From Mameliella sp. MMSF_3455 (GTDB taxonomy: Bacteria; Pseudomonadota; Alphaproteobacteria; Rhodobacterales; Rhodobacteraceae): a DNA stretch of 41,186 bases. Location of the stretch: NCBI RefSeq assembly GCF_030733205.1, contig NZ_JASHJL010000047.1, positions 1-41,186 of the forward strand. Direction: 5' to 3'. The notes under the pieces were generated by a model, which saw only the letters and a program-made list of their open reading frames with translations, had not been told where the DNA came from and made no database searches. The position numbers and the translations under genes are program-made. Within the stretch, counting starts at the first letter, position 1. Each line of letters opens with the position of its first letter. Shown here piece after piece: positions 17,584 to 26,103 of the stretch.

Positions 17584-18228
17584 CTACTTCAACCCGCGCA
17601 GGAATGCCGTCAGGTCATCGGTGTGATGGTGGATATGGTCGGCCGGCGCTGCCTCTGGCGCGACATGAACCGTGCGCATCCCCATCGCATGCGGAGCGGC
17701 AAGGTTGCGCGGGTCGTCCTCGAACATCGCCGCCTCTGCCGGGTCCAGACCGTCACGGGCAAAGATGCGCTCGAATGCCTCGGGCCGGGGCTTGGGCGTG
17801 TAGCCCGCGTCTTCCACGCCGTAGATCGCGTCAAAGGCCGCGTCCAGCCCGCGGGCCTTCAGCACCTGTGCCGCGTAGGGCGCGCTGCCGTTGGTGTAGA
17901 CGATGCGACGGCCGGGGAGGGTGGCGATCAGCTCTGCAAGATGCGGATCGGGCGTCAGCGCATCGAAAGAGATGTCGTGCACGTCCACCAGGTAATCCTC
18001 GGGGTCGACCTCGTGATGGGTCATCAGCCCGGCCAGGGTGGTGCCATAGCGCGCCCAGTAGTCGTGGCGCATCTGGGCGGCCTCGTCCCGGGCCGCGCCG
18101 GTCACGCGCATCACATAGCTGTTCATGCGCGCCTCGATCTGGTCGAAGAGGCGCACCGCAGGAGAGTAGAGCGTGTTGTCCAGGTCAAAGACCCAGGCCC
18201 GCACATGGGCAAATCTGTCCTTGGTCAT
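17584..18228 (-). CDS. HAD-family pyrimidine 5'-nucleotidase-like hydrolase
   Basis: A 214-residue haloacid-dehalogenase-fold phosphatase. Motif I is FDLDNTLYS (about 14-22; the two aspartates are nucleophile and acid/base), motif II is VYTNGS (about 109-114), the lysine region is GYTPKPRPEAFE, and motif IV is MFEDDPRNL. This pattern (DNTLY, TNGS, EDDPRNL) fits the SDT1-like pyrimidine 5'-nucleotidase subfamily, which removes phosphate from UMP/CMP-like substrates. ATG at 18228 with AGGTAGG upstream. Divergent from the GntR regulator, 101 bases apart. Confidence 0.85.
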   Translation of the reverse strand: MTKDRFAHVRAWVFDLDNTLYSPAVRLFDQIEARMNSYVMRVTGAARDEAAQMRHDYWARYGTTLAGLMTHHEVDPEDYLVDVHDISFDALTPDPHLAELIATLPGRRIVYTNGSAPYAAQVLKARGLDAAFDAIYGVEDAGYTPKPRPEAFERIFARDGLDPAEAAMFEDDPRNLAAPHAMGMRTVHVAPEAAPADHIHHHTDDLTAFLRGLK

Positions 18229-18329
18229 GACGCATGCCTACCTTTTGGTCGGTCGCGCGGCAATCCGCACAGCTTGAACCTGCCGTGCCGCTGGCGCTAT
18301 CGTTGCGCGGTGGACGCAGGGAGGGTTCT

Positions 18330-18980
18330 ATGAGCGAGGTCAAGCCGGCACAGAAAGATGCCTACACGATGATACTCGAAGCCATCGATTCAGGTATCTA
18401 CAAGCCGGGAGACCGCCTGGTCGAAAGCGAGCTGGCAGAGCGTTTCGGCGTGTCGCGCACGCCGATCCGCGAGGCGTTGCAACGGCTGGAAACCCAGTCG
18501 CTCCTGGCGCGGGACGGGCGATCGCTGATCGTGGCCTCGCTGGATCACAACCAGATGGCCGAGCTGTATGCCGTGCGGTCGGAACTGGAGGGGCTGGCCG
18601 CGCGACTGGCGGCGCGGCACGCGACCGAGGAAGAGGTCCGGGTGTTGCGTGACATGATCGAGGAGGACCGCGCGCTGCTGAACGACCCTGCGACGATGGC
18701 GCGGGCCAACCGGCGGTTCCACCGGATGATTCACCTTGCCTCGCACAACCGGTACCTGGTGCAGCAGTTGGACCTCATTTATCGGTCGATGGCGTTGATG
18801 GCGACGACCTCGCTGGCGGTGCAGGGGCGGGGCGAGATCGCGTTGGGCGAGCACCAGGCCATCGTCGACGCGATTTCCAAACGGGACGAGGATGCCGCCT
18901 ACCGGGCGCTGCGCGATCATATCTCGACCGCTTTCATCACCAGGTTGAAGCAGGACAACGCCGAGCACATGACCGTGTGA
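18330..18980 (+). CDS. GntR-family regulator, FadR (FCD) subfamily
   Basis: A 216-residue regulator. N-terminal winged HTH (residues about 10-75) with the family signature RLVESELAERFGVSRTPIREALQRLE, then an all-helical FCD effector domain (about 85-210) with likely metal-binding histidines in NRRFHRMIHLASHN and the C-terminal ALRDHISTAF. FCD regulators typically respond to organic or sugar acids. ATG at 18330 follows GGGAGGG at 5 bases. The target is unknown; the neighbours (nucleotidase, glycosyltransferase) do not identify the effector. Confidence 0.9.
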   Translation: MSEVKPAQKDAYTMILEAIDSGIYKPGDRLVESELAERFGVSRTPIREALQRLETQSLLARDGRSLIVASLDHNQMAELYAVRSELEGLAARLAARHATEEEVRVLRDMIEEDRALLNDPATMARANRRFHRMIHLASHNRYLVQQLDLIYRSMALMATTSLAVQGRGEIALGEHQAIVDAISKRDEDAAYRALRDHISTAFITRLKQDNAEHMTV

Positions 18981-18988
18981 TCGTGGCT

Positions 18989-20875
18989 TCAGCCCTCGGG
19001 CGGCAGGTCCGCTCCGGGGCGGTCCGGGGCCGAGTGACCGTGTTGCGTCTTTTCCCAGTAGAAGGGGTTGCGCAGCGTTTCCCAAAGCGCCTTGTAAATC
19101 GCCAGTGTTCCCAGCGGGAAATAGGCGAAAAGCGTCGGCACCCAGGCAAAGAGCGCCCGGTGCGGGCTGCGCGCCAGCGCGGCCAGGCCAATCACGATCG
19201 ACACCGCCTCGGCGCTGAGGAACAGCGTCGTCAGTCCCAGGATCAGGGGGCGTGAAAGGTGGGGCTCCAGCGGGTGGGGCAGTCCCATCAGGATCAGCCA
19301 GAAGGACCACAGAACCGGGGCGAGGGTGAATTGAACCAGTGTCGTCAGAAAAAGCAGCTGTACCCCGGCAAAGCGTTTCGGGCCGAGATCGCGCCAGAGC
19401 CTGCGCGGGTTGCGGCTATGGACCCACCAGGTGATGCCGTATCCCTTGAGCCAGCGCGAGCGCTGCTTGATCCAGGGCCAGAAACGGTTGTTGGCCTCTT
19501 CGCGTGTGACGCTGGAAATCAGTTCGGTCCGAAACCCGTGGCGCGCGAGGCGCACGCCGAGGTCGGCATCCTCTGTCACGTTGTGCGCGTCCCAGCCGCA
19601 GACCCTTTCCAGGACCTCGCGTCGGAAGAACACCGTTGTCCCGCCCAGTGGCACGACGAAGCCCAGCCGGGACAGGCCGGGCAGCAGGATGCGGAACCAG
19701 CTGGCGTATTCGATGGTGAAGCAGCGCGACAGCCAGTTTGCGCGCGGGTTGTAAAAATCGAGGATGCCTTGCAGGCAGCCGACCTCGGGCGGGGCGCGGT
19801 CGAAATGACCCACGACGCGGGTGATCTGGTCGGGGGCGGGGGCGTCTTCGGCATCGTAGATGCCGACGATCTGTCCCCGTGTGAACCGGTAGGCATAGTT
19901 CAGTGCGCGCGGCTTGGTTGTGATTTCGCCGGGAGGGACGGTGATCGTGCGCATCCAGGGCGGCAGGCGGGTGCGGGCCAGTGTCTCGCGCGTCAATTGG
20001 TCCCCGGCCTCCAGCACCAGCACGACGTCCAGCAGGGCCTTGGGATAGGTCAGGCGCGACAGGCGCTTGACGAGGGTCTGGGCAATGTCCTCTTCTCGAT
20101 AGAGAGGCACCAGAATCGAGGCCAGCGGAGGATCGGCGGGCAGGGTGGCGTGCACCGGCGGAGCGCGCCGGGGCAGGGCGGCGAGGGCCGCCAGCTTCAT
20201 CAGTTGTGCCAGCACCAGCGATCCCAGGGCCAGACCCAGCGCGGCCCCGAACAAGAGCCGCGGGGCCAGCACCAGCAGCATCAGGCAGACGAGGCCCGCG
20301 CCAATCGCCAGCATCCGGGTGCGCGGAGTCATCCGGTTCAGGTCGCGACAGCTGTCCTCGTCGGGCACCCATGTCTCGGCGGCCGCTGCCAGTTGCGCGC
20401 CGGCCCGGGCCGAGATCTCGGCATGTATGTCTGACTCCAGCGCCAGCGCCATGACCACGGGGCCGATGTCGGGCGGCAAGCGCGGTTGCAGGTCGGAAAA
20501 ATCATCCGGTCGTGACGTGGCCACAAGCAGCGTGTCGCCCACCCGCATCCAGGGCATTATCCCGTGTTCGAGGCAGAAACCGGCTGGCAAAAGGTCGATC
20601 ACCGCGGGATCGGGCGGGCTGTCGCGGCGACGCAGGACAAGGGCGCCGAAATGCTGCGCCTGCGCCTCCAGCACCTCTTCGCGTGAGGCGATGGCCTCGG
20701 CCACGACGACCTGCGGCACCGACTGGCCGATGCGGCTGGCCTCGGCCATTGCGCCCAGCATCTCGGTCGGTGCAACGCGGCCGTCCTCCATCAGAATGTG
20801 GCTGATGGGCTGGCCACGTCGGGCCTTTGCCTGGGCCAGCTTGGCCTCGGCCAGATGGAGGCGGTGTTCTGACAT
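18989..20875 (-). CDS. Membrane glycosyltransferase (GT2, BcsA-like) with N-terminal MshEN-like domain
   Basis: A 628-residue inner-membrane protein. Residues about 15-150 resemble the type II secretion ATPase N-domain (MshEN), known as a cyclic-di-GMP-binding module (ISHILMEDGRVAPTEMLGAMAEAS is typical). Two membrane segments follow at about 185-230. The GT2 domain (about 255-480) has DAEDAPAPDQ (DxD-like), TEDADLGVRLA and QRSRWLKGYG (QxxRW), the processive synthase signature. More membrane segments lie at about 505-595. The combination of GT2 and MshEN is known from NfrB, where the MshEN domain is at the other end. Likely makes or exports an extracellular polysaccharide under second-messenger control; the sugar is unknown. 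Its start has only a weak ribosome site. It converges with the GntR gene. Confidence 0.85.
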   Translation of the reverse strand: MSEHRLHLAEAKLAQAKARRGQPISHILMEDGRVAPTEMLGAMAEASRIGQSVPQVVVAEAIASREEVLEAQAQHFGALVLRRRDSPPDPAVIDLLPAGFCLEHGIMPWMRVGDTLLVATSRPDDFSDLQPRLPPDIGPVVMALALESDIHAEISARAGAQLAAAAETWVPDEDSCRDLNRMTPRTRMLAIGAGLVCLMLLVLAPRLLFGAALGLALGSLVLAQLMKLAALAALPRRAPPVHATLPADPPLASILVPLYREEDIAQTLVKRLSRLTYPKALLDVVLVLEAGDQLTRETLARTRLPPWMRTITVPPGEITTKPRALNYAYRFTRGQIVGIYDAEDAPAPDQITRVVGHFDRAPPEVGCLQGILDFYNPRANWLSRCFTIEYASWFRILLPGLSRLGFVVPLGGTTVFFRREVLERVCGWDAHNVTEDADLGVRLARHGFRTELISSVTREEANNRFWPWIKQRSRWLKGYGITWWVHSRNPRRLWRDLGPKRFAGVQLLFLTTLVQFTLAPVLWSFWLILMGLPHPLEPHLSRPLILGLTTLFLSAEAVSIVIGLAALARSPHRALFAWVPTLFAYFPLGTLAIYKALWETLRNPFYWEKTQHGHSAPDRPGADLPPEG

Positions 20876-21010
20876 GCCTCGTCCCGGTAAACTCGGTTAC
20901 CGGAACCTTCACATGGTTTTGGTAAATGAAAGCTTAACCAAACTTGGCCGCCTGGCAGCAAAAGGCCGCCAAACGGTTAACAGGGCGCGGTTTTTCCGAC
21001 AAACGGGCGG

Positions 21011-22162
21011 TCAGGCCGCGTCCATCGAGGCGGCGAAGCGCTCGAACAGGTAGAAACTGTCCTGCGGGCCTGGGCTGGCCTCGGGGTGGTGCTGCACGCT
21101 GAACACCGGGCGATCGGCCAGGCGGATGCCGCAGTTGGACCCGTCAAACAGCGAGACATGCGTTTCCAGCACTCCCTGCGGCAGCGTCTGGCTGTCGACG
21201 GCAAAGCCGTGGTTCATCGAGGTGATCTCGACCTTGCCGGTGTCCATGTCCTTGACCGGATGGTTCGCGCCGTGATGGCCGTGGTTCATCTTGATGGTCT
21301 TGGCACCGACCGCCAGCGCCAGCATCTGGTGCCCGAGGCAGATGCCGAAGACCGGCAGCTTGGTGTCCGACAGCAACCGCTGGATCATCGGCACCGCGTA
21401 GGCGCCGGTGGCCGCCGGATCGCCGGGGCCGTTCGACAGGAAAACGCCGTCCGGCTCATGCGCCATGACATCGTCGAAGGTTGCCGTGGCGGGCAGAACC
21501 GTGACCTCGCAGCCGGCCGAAGCAAGGCAGCGCAGGATATTGCGCTTGGCGCCGTAATCCACGGCGACAACCTTGTGCCGCGCCTGTTCCTGGCGCTGGT
21601 AGCCATCGGGCCAGGCCCAACGCATCTCGTCCCATCGATAGCTTTGCGCGCAGGTGACATCCAGCGCCAGATCCAGACCTTCGAGGCCCGGGAAGCCGCG
21701 CGCGGCGGCAACCAGCGCCTCTGTGTCGAAGTTGCCGTCGGGATCATGGGCCAGCGCGACATGCGGTGCCCCCTGCTGGCGAATGGCGCGGGTCAGGCGG
21801 CGGGTATCGACGCCGCCGATGGCGATGCGCCCGCGCGCCGCCAGCCAATCACCCAGTTCCTGCGCCGCGCGCCAGTTCGAGCTTTGCGTCGGCATCCATT
21901 TCACGACCATGCCCGCCGCCACCGGGTCGCCGGTCTCGTCATCATCCGGGTTCACGCCGACATTGCCGATATGCGGAAAGGTGAAGGTGACGATCTGGCC
22001 CGCGTAAGAGGGATCGGTCATGATCTCCTGGTAGCCGGACATGGCCGTGTTGAAGCAGAGCTCTGCCGTTGTCTGGCCGGTGGCGCCAAAACCGGTGCCA
22101 TAGAAAAGCGTCCCGTCGGCAAGGGCAAGGCAAGCGGTCGGGCGTGCGTGGGCGGCAGGCAT
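21011..22162 (-). CDS. carA: Carbamoyl-phosphate synthase small (glutaminase) subunit
   Basis: Hydrolyses glutamine and channels ammonia to CarB for carbamoyl phosphate, the precursor of arginine and pyrimidines. 383 residues, normal length. The N-terminal CPSase domain has LADGTLFYGTGFGATG and FNTAMSGYQEIMTDPSYAGQIV. The class I glutaminase domain has DYGAKRNILR, SNGPGDP, the nucleophile cysteine in VFGICLGHQ, and the His-Glu pair in SVQHHPEASPGP. The ATG at 22162 has GGAG 10 bases upstream. carB is not in the window. Divergent from the YqeY-like gene, as often in this group. Confidence 0.97.
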   Translation of the reverse strand: MPAAHARPTACLALADGTLFYGTGFGATGQTTAELCFNTAMSGYQEIMTDPSYAGQIVTFTFPHIGNVGVNPDDDETGDPVAAGMVVKWMPTQSSNWRAAQELGDWLAARGRIAIGGVDTRRLTRAIRQQGAPHVALAHDPDGNFDTEALVAAARGFPGLEGLDLALDVTCAQSYRWDEMRWAWPDGYQRQEQARHKVVAVDYGAKRNILRCLASAGCEVTVLPATATFDDVMAHEPDGVFLSNGPGDPAATGAYAVPMIQRLLSDTKLPVFGICLGHQMLALAVGAKTIKMNHGHHGANHPVKDMDTGKVEITSMNHGFAVDSQTLPQGVLETHVSLFDGSNCGIRLADRPVFSVQHHPEASPGPQDSFYLFERFAASMDAA

Positions 22163-22342
22163 GGCAGATCTCCGGATGGCGGCAAATTGGCCGGAACCTA
22201 AGGCCGCCCGGGGCGTTGGTCAAGTGCTTGGTTGAAAACAAAAATTGTTGTTTATCAAGACGTTGCCTCAAAATGCTGCGCTTGCAACAGGGGGCGTCCT
22301 GAAGTAGTGTCACAAATTCATGAACCGTGAGGGGATAAGGTC

Positions 22343-22804
22343 ATGGAACTGCGTGCAAAGGTGAACGCGGCGGTCAAGCAGGCAATGAAGGACAAGGCAC
22401 AGGATCGCCTGTCGACGCTGCGCCTGATCAACGCCGCCATCAAGGATCGCGACATCGCCGTCCGCGGGGAAGGCAATGAAACCGGGGTCGATGACACCGA
22501 AGTGCTGGCCATCCTTGGCAAGATGGTCAAGCAGCGCCGCGAAAGCGCCAAGAGCTATGAAGAGGCAGGCCGGCTGGACCTGGCCGAACGCGAAACCGCC
22601 GAGATCGAGGTGATCGAGGAATTCCTGCCGCGTGCGTTGAACGACAAGGAAGTCGCCAAGGCAATCGACGCGGCAATGGCCGAGGTCGGCGCGGAATCGA
22701 TCCGCGACATGGGCCGCGTCATGGGGGTGCTCAAGTCGAAATACACCGGCCAGATGGATTTCGGATCCGTCGGCCCCCGGGTCAAGGATCGTCTGTCGGC
22801 CTGA
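22343..22804 (+). CDS. GatB/YqeY domain-containing protein
   Basis: A 153-residue protein of the YqeY family (MELRAKVNAAVKQAMKDKAQDRLSTLRLINAAIKDRDI; later ILGKMVKQRRESAKSYEEAGRLDLAERE and EEFLPRALND), related to the tail domain of the GatB subunit of tRNA amidotransferase. A helical cytoplasmic protein that may bind tRNA; its exact role is unclear. ATG at 22343 follows a purine-rich AGGGGATAAGG. The 180 bases between it and carA hold divergent promoters that I cannot place exactly. Confidence 0.92.
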   Translation: MELRAKVNAAVKQAMKDKAQDRLSTLRLINAAIKDRDIAVRGEGNETGVDDTEVLAILGKMVKQRRESAKSYEEAGRLDLAERETAEIEVIEEFLPRALNDKEVAKAIDAAMAEVGAESIRDMGRVMGVLKSKYTGQMDFGSVGPRVKDRLSA

Positions 22805-22826
22805 CGGTCGGGAACTTGACGGGGAT

Positions 22827-22857
22827 AAAAAGGGCCGCCTTGCGGGGCGGCCTTTTT
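22827..22857. terminator. Bidirectional terminator between yqeY-like gene and glycosyltransferase-like gene
   Basis: AAAAA at 22827-22831, a 7-bp stem (22833-22839 with 22846-22852) and TTTTT at 22853-22857. It works in both directions between the two converging genes. Confidence 0.9.
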
Positions 22858-22882
22858 CGTGCTGGGGGCAGACCCATTGGGG

Positions 22883-23824
22883 TCAGGCGGTGGCCTCTGC
22901 CGGGTCATCTGCGATCTCCGGCACGGGAAAGCCATCGGCGATCAGGGCCAGTTCCGAAGGATCGTCGATCCTGAAGCGTTCCACGAAGCGGGTCTTGAAA
23001 CTGACCCGCCCACGGCGTGCGCCGAAATTCTCTCCGTGGTTCAGGACGTAGAGAACCGAGGGCTGTGACAGCGGCGCCAGCGACCGACCGGCCAGCGCGG
23101 CGAGGTAGGGGAACATGCGGTGTTCGTGCTGGGTCATCGCCTGCAGGAAGGCGGTGCTTTGCTGCAGGTCCGGATCATGGGCCAGCGCCGCGCAGGAACC
23201 GCAGAGTTTCCAGAAGGGTTTGCGCATGGGCTCGCGCAGCGAGGGGCGGTCGGCCAAGGCGATCGTCCCGGTCGCATCGTCCATGACAAAGCCGGATTGA
23301 ACAAGATAGCCCCCGGGTGCCTGGCGGCGCAGCATCTCGCGCACGCTGCCCTGCCGCAGCAGGTCGTCGGCGTCGAAACTCATGACATAGGCGGGCGGCA
23401 GGTCCATGTCGTCAAGATGCGCGGTCAGCGCGGCGAGCTTCAGCCATTTGTCATTGCCGGGCTCCGGCGCCGAGAAGGGCAGGAAGGTGATGCGCGGGTC
23501 GTCGGGCAGGGGCGGGCGTTCCTGGCAGCAGATCACCGCCTGCCAGTTTGGGTCGTCCTGGGCGATGAAACAGTCCAGTGTCGCCGAGAGCCTGTCGCTC
23601 ACCGCCTCCCAGTCGCCGACATGGTCCGGCCCCACCAGCGGGATCAGGAAAACCACGCGCTTGCGCAGCGGTGGCACGCGGGCTGCCAGGGCATCGCGCA
23701 GACGCAGGGCGGCGGCCTCGCTCGGGGCCGGGGTCAACCGCTCGATCCAGCCTTCGCGGTTCAGGGCCACCGACAGCCGCAACGCGGCCCGGTGCCATTT
23801 CGGGGTAGCGGGAACCTGCGCCAT
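22883..23824 (-). CDS. Glycosyltransferase-like protein (GT-A fold)
   Basis: A 313-residue protein. The core about residues 55-200 looks like a GT-A nucleotide-sugar transferase: a beta strand RVVFLIPLVGPDHVGDW, then CFIAQDDPNWQAVICCQE, and the metal-binding motif MSFDADDLLRQG. The C-terminal region contains HEHRMFPYLAALAGRSLAPL and VLNHGENFGARRG. No signal peptide or membrane helix. Substrate unknown. It starts 10 bases after the DUF2244 gene on the same strand, with AAGG before its ATG, so the two form an operon. Similar proteins in Rhodobacteraceae are annotated as putative rhamnosyltransferases, from memory. Confidence 0.7.
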   Translation of the reverse strand: MAQVPATPKWHRAALRLSVALNREGWIERLTPAPSEAAALRLRDALAARVPPLRKRVVFLIPLVGPDHVGDWEAVSDRLSATLDCFIAQDDPNWQAVICCQERPPLPDDPRITFLPFSAPEPGNDKWLKLAALTAHLDDMDLPPAYVMSFDADDLLRQGSVREMLRRQAPGGYLVQSGFVMDDATGTIALADRPSLREPMRKPFWKLCGSCAALAHDPDLQQSTAFLQAMTQHEHRMFPYLAALAGRSLAPLSQPSVLYVLNHGENFGARRGRVSFKTRFVERFRIDDPSELALIADGFPVPEIADDPAEATA

Positions 23825-23834
23825 GCTTTCGCCT

Positions 23835-24329
23835 TCAGGGATTGGCCGCGCGGCGCACCGCGTCGGTCAGGTCGTTGAACAGGGCGCGGCGTTCGTCTTC
23901 GCTGAGAAAAGCGCCGATCTCGACCTCGCGGCCATTGCCCTTGAGCGTGACGTAATAGGGGACCGGCCCGCCGGACTCGTGGCAGGCGACCTTGACCCAG
24001 TAGGTGTTGCTTTCCCAGTCCTGCGTGTCGCCCTTGGGGTTGGTGCGGATCAGATGCGTGACCTCGGGCGTGACGGTCAGCACCTCGAGGATGCGGCGGT
24101 CGCGCTGGTTGCGGCGCAGCGCATAATAGAGCGCCGCCGTCGCCGTCAGCATGAAGGGCAGGAGCCCCCACAGCACCGCCGTCCCGATAACGCTGTAGAG
24201 CGGCACCGAGGCAAAGAGAAAGAAGCCCAGGATCATCGCGGCAAAGCCCTCGGCCGACAGCGAATTGTGCGGCCAGAGCTGCAGGACCTGTGAAGCTTCG
24301 CGTGGGGGCGTTGTCCAGTGGTAAGGCAT
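23835..24329 (-). CDS. DUF2244 integral membrane protein
   Basis: A 164-residue protein with the DUF2244 pattern: short polar N-terminus (MPYHWTTPPREASQVLQLWPHNSLS), two membrane segments (about 30-50 and 53-72) and a soluble C-terminal part containing RRNQRDRRILEVLTVTPEVTHLIRTNPKG. Function unknown; the family is found near respiratory and repair genes in alphaproteobacteria. ATG at 24329 begins at the family start; the longer reading to 24524 is unrelated sequence. First gene of a two-gene unit with the glycosyltransferase-like gene. Confidence 0.85.
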   Translation of the reverse strand: MPYHWTTPPREASQVLQLWPHNSLSAEGFAAMILGFFLFASVPLYSVIGTAVLWGLLPFMLTATAALYYALRRNQRDRRILEVLTVTPEVTHLIRTNPKGDTQDWESNTYWVKVACHESGGPVPYYVTLKGNGREVEIGAFLSEDERRALFNDLTDAVRRAANP

Positions 24330-24465
24330 TGTTCCGTCGGAAAGGTTCCCGGCATCACCCCGGGTGCACGTCACACTGCGATATACAGCAGAATTGTTGT
24401 GGGTCAAAGTCCGGGTTCCCGGGCAACTGCTAAGGTCGGTGTCACAGAACCGGGAGGATGGCAGG

Positions 24466-26028
24466 ATGTGCGTTTCGGAACAAAGGCGGGGACGGCGGCA
24501 ATGGGCGCGCGGACTGACCACCACCGCCCTTGCACTGGTCCTGACGGGGGGCGTGGCGCTTGCCGATGTGGTCGATGCCCGGCGCCAGATCGACGATCAT
24601 GTCGCGCGTGCCTTGGCCCGGGGCTGGGTCATGCCGGGGGTGCGCGACCTCGATCGTTATCACGGCGCGGACCTGGTGGAATTGCAGCAGGTTCTTGACA
24701 TGACCGGGGGCGACGAGTGCGCCCGGGCGGTAATGACGGCGCTTTACCTGGATGCGCATCTGCCACCGGACATGGATGTGCTTTTCGATGACTACGCCAT
24801 GTCGCTGCTGGAAATCTGGAAGATGCCGGACGAATGGGATCTCCTGTCGCTCATCGCCTCGGGCTGGACCAAGGTTGTGCTGGATGGTGCGAACACCGGG
24901 CGCAAGCTGGCGCTGACCCCGGAGGCGATCCTGGAGGCGAACCGGCAACGCGTGGCCCAGAACCGCGCCCGCTGGGTGCAGGAGATGGTGCAGCACGCGC
25001 TTATGAATGGCTGGGACGGCAATGTCGTGCTGCGGGCGCAGGGTATGCTGCGCGACAAGGCCGATCGCAACGTGGCAGAGATCGAGGCCGAGATGCTGCG
25101 CGCTGCGGACGCGACGAGGGCCGCGCTGGCCGCGCGAGAAGCGGCCCATGCCGAGGCGGATCGGCGGTTCCGCAAATCCTACGAGGAGATATTCGGCCCG
25201 CCGGACGTGCAGGGCGCGGTGCCCGAGCGCGATATCGGCAACGATGAGCGGCTGCGCATCATCGAGAACCTCCGCGACGACGCCAAGGCCGTCGCTGATC
25301 GTGCCTATGACGCGGCCCTGTCCCGGATCGAGGCACAGCGCAATCGCGAGGTCGGCATCGACCTGCAGGAGGTGGCGCAGGCGCGGCTGCAGAGCCTCGC
25401 GCTGTCGCATTACGTCCTGCCGATCATCGAGGGCCGGTGTGCCGAGATTGCGCAGCGCATGAGCCTGGCCGATCCGGCTTTGCCGCCGGTGCGGAATGAT
25501 CCGCGCCCGGGCGCGCCGCAGGGCGGGCATTGGGCGATGGTTTCGGAGGCAGGGATGACAACCTTTTCCGACAACAACAGCTGCTACGATCCGAAAGGGT
25601 CGGTCGGCGCCGGGCGCGGACAGTATTCCCGCAGCAAGCCACGCTGTGGCGATGCATGGGGCGCTTATGTCGTCACATATACCTGGGCTGCGCCACCTCC
25701 TTACCTTGTCCCGGGGCAGGATGTGCTGCTCTCTGCCACCGTTCAGGGGGACTATGCCGCCGGCTGGGGGCATGGCGGGCTGTTCTACCATTTCGGCACC
25801 GAGGGCGAAAACTGTGCCAAGGGCTCTCGTGGGAGTGTCGACATCGTGAAGGATCGTGCCGACGGGTTCATCGGCACCGCCTACAACCAGGCACATTCGG
25901 CCGCATGGAGCGGCACGTTCGCGCCGCCCGAGGGCGCGCGCTACAAGGATGGCCGGTTTCAGATGACGGTCACGTTGCAGCCGCTGGGCTGCTATCGCTA
26001 CGTCTATGAATGGCGCGACGGCGGTTGA
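24466..26028 (+). CDS. Exported 520-residue protein of unknown function
   Basis: Signal peptide with an arginine-rich start (CVSEQRRGRRQWARG) and hydrophobic core, cleavage near residue 33 (GVALA|DVV). Residues about 35-170 are helical, with GGDECARAVMTALYLDAHLPPDMD; about 190-310 is Ala/Glu/Arg-rich and may form coiled coil; the C-terminal ~150 residues look beta-rich, with aromatic repeats (GGLFYHFGTEGENC, LGCYRYVYEW). Six cysteines in the mature part suggest disulfides and a periplasmic or surface location. I do not recognise a family. The start at 24466 is set by GGGAGG 8 bases upstream; an ATG at 24458 is in another frame. A two-way terminator separates it from ctaD. Confidence 0.75.
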   Translation: MCVSEQRRGRRQWARGLTTTALALVLTGGVALADVVDARRQIDDHVARALARGWVMPGVRDLDRYHGADLVELQQVLDMTGGDECARAVMTALYLDAHLPPDMDVLFDDYAMSLLEIWKMPDEWDLLSLIASGWTKVVLDGANTGRKLALTPEAILEANRQRVAQNRARWVQEMVQHALMNGWDGNVVLRAQGMLRDKADRNVAEIEAEMLRAADATRAALAAREAAHAEADRRFRKSYEEIFGPPDVQGAVPERDIGNDERLRIIENLRDDAKAVADRAYDAALSRIEAQRNREVGIDLQEVAQARLQSLALSHYVLPIIEGRCAEIAQRMSLADPALPPVRNDPRPGAPQGGHWAMVSEAGMTTFSDNNSCYDPKGSVGAGRGQYSRSKPRCGDAWGAYVVTYTWAAPPPYLVPGQDVLLSATVQGDYAAGWGHGGLFYHFGTEGENCAKGSRGSVDIVKDRADGFIGTAYNQAHSAAWSGTFAPPEGARYKDGRFQMTVTLQPLGCYRYVYEWRDGG

Positions 26029-26051
26029 TCCGCTTTCACCTGCACCAAAGG

Positions 26052-26081
26052 AAAAGGCCCCGGCAGATGCAGGGGCCTTTT
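26052..26081. terminator. Bidirectional terminator between the 520-residue protein gene and ctaD
   Basis: 10-bp perfect stem including flanking A and T runs (26052-26061 with 26072-26081) and a 10-base loop. It serves both converging genes. Confidence 0.85.
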
Positions 26082-26103
26082 GCGTTTCAGGTGAGAGCGT
26101 CCC

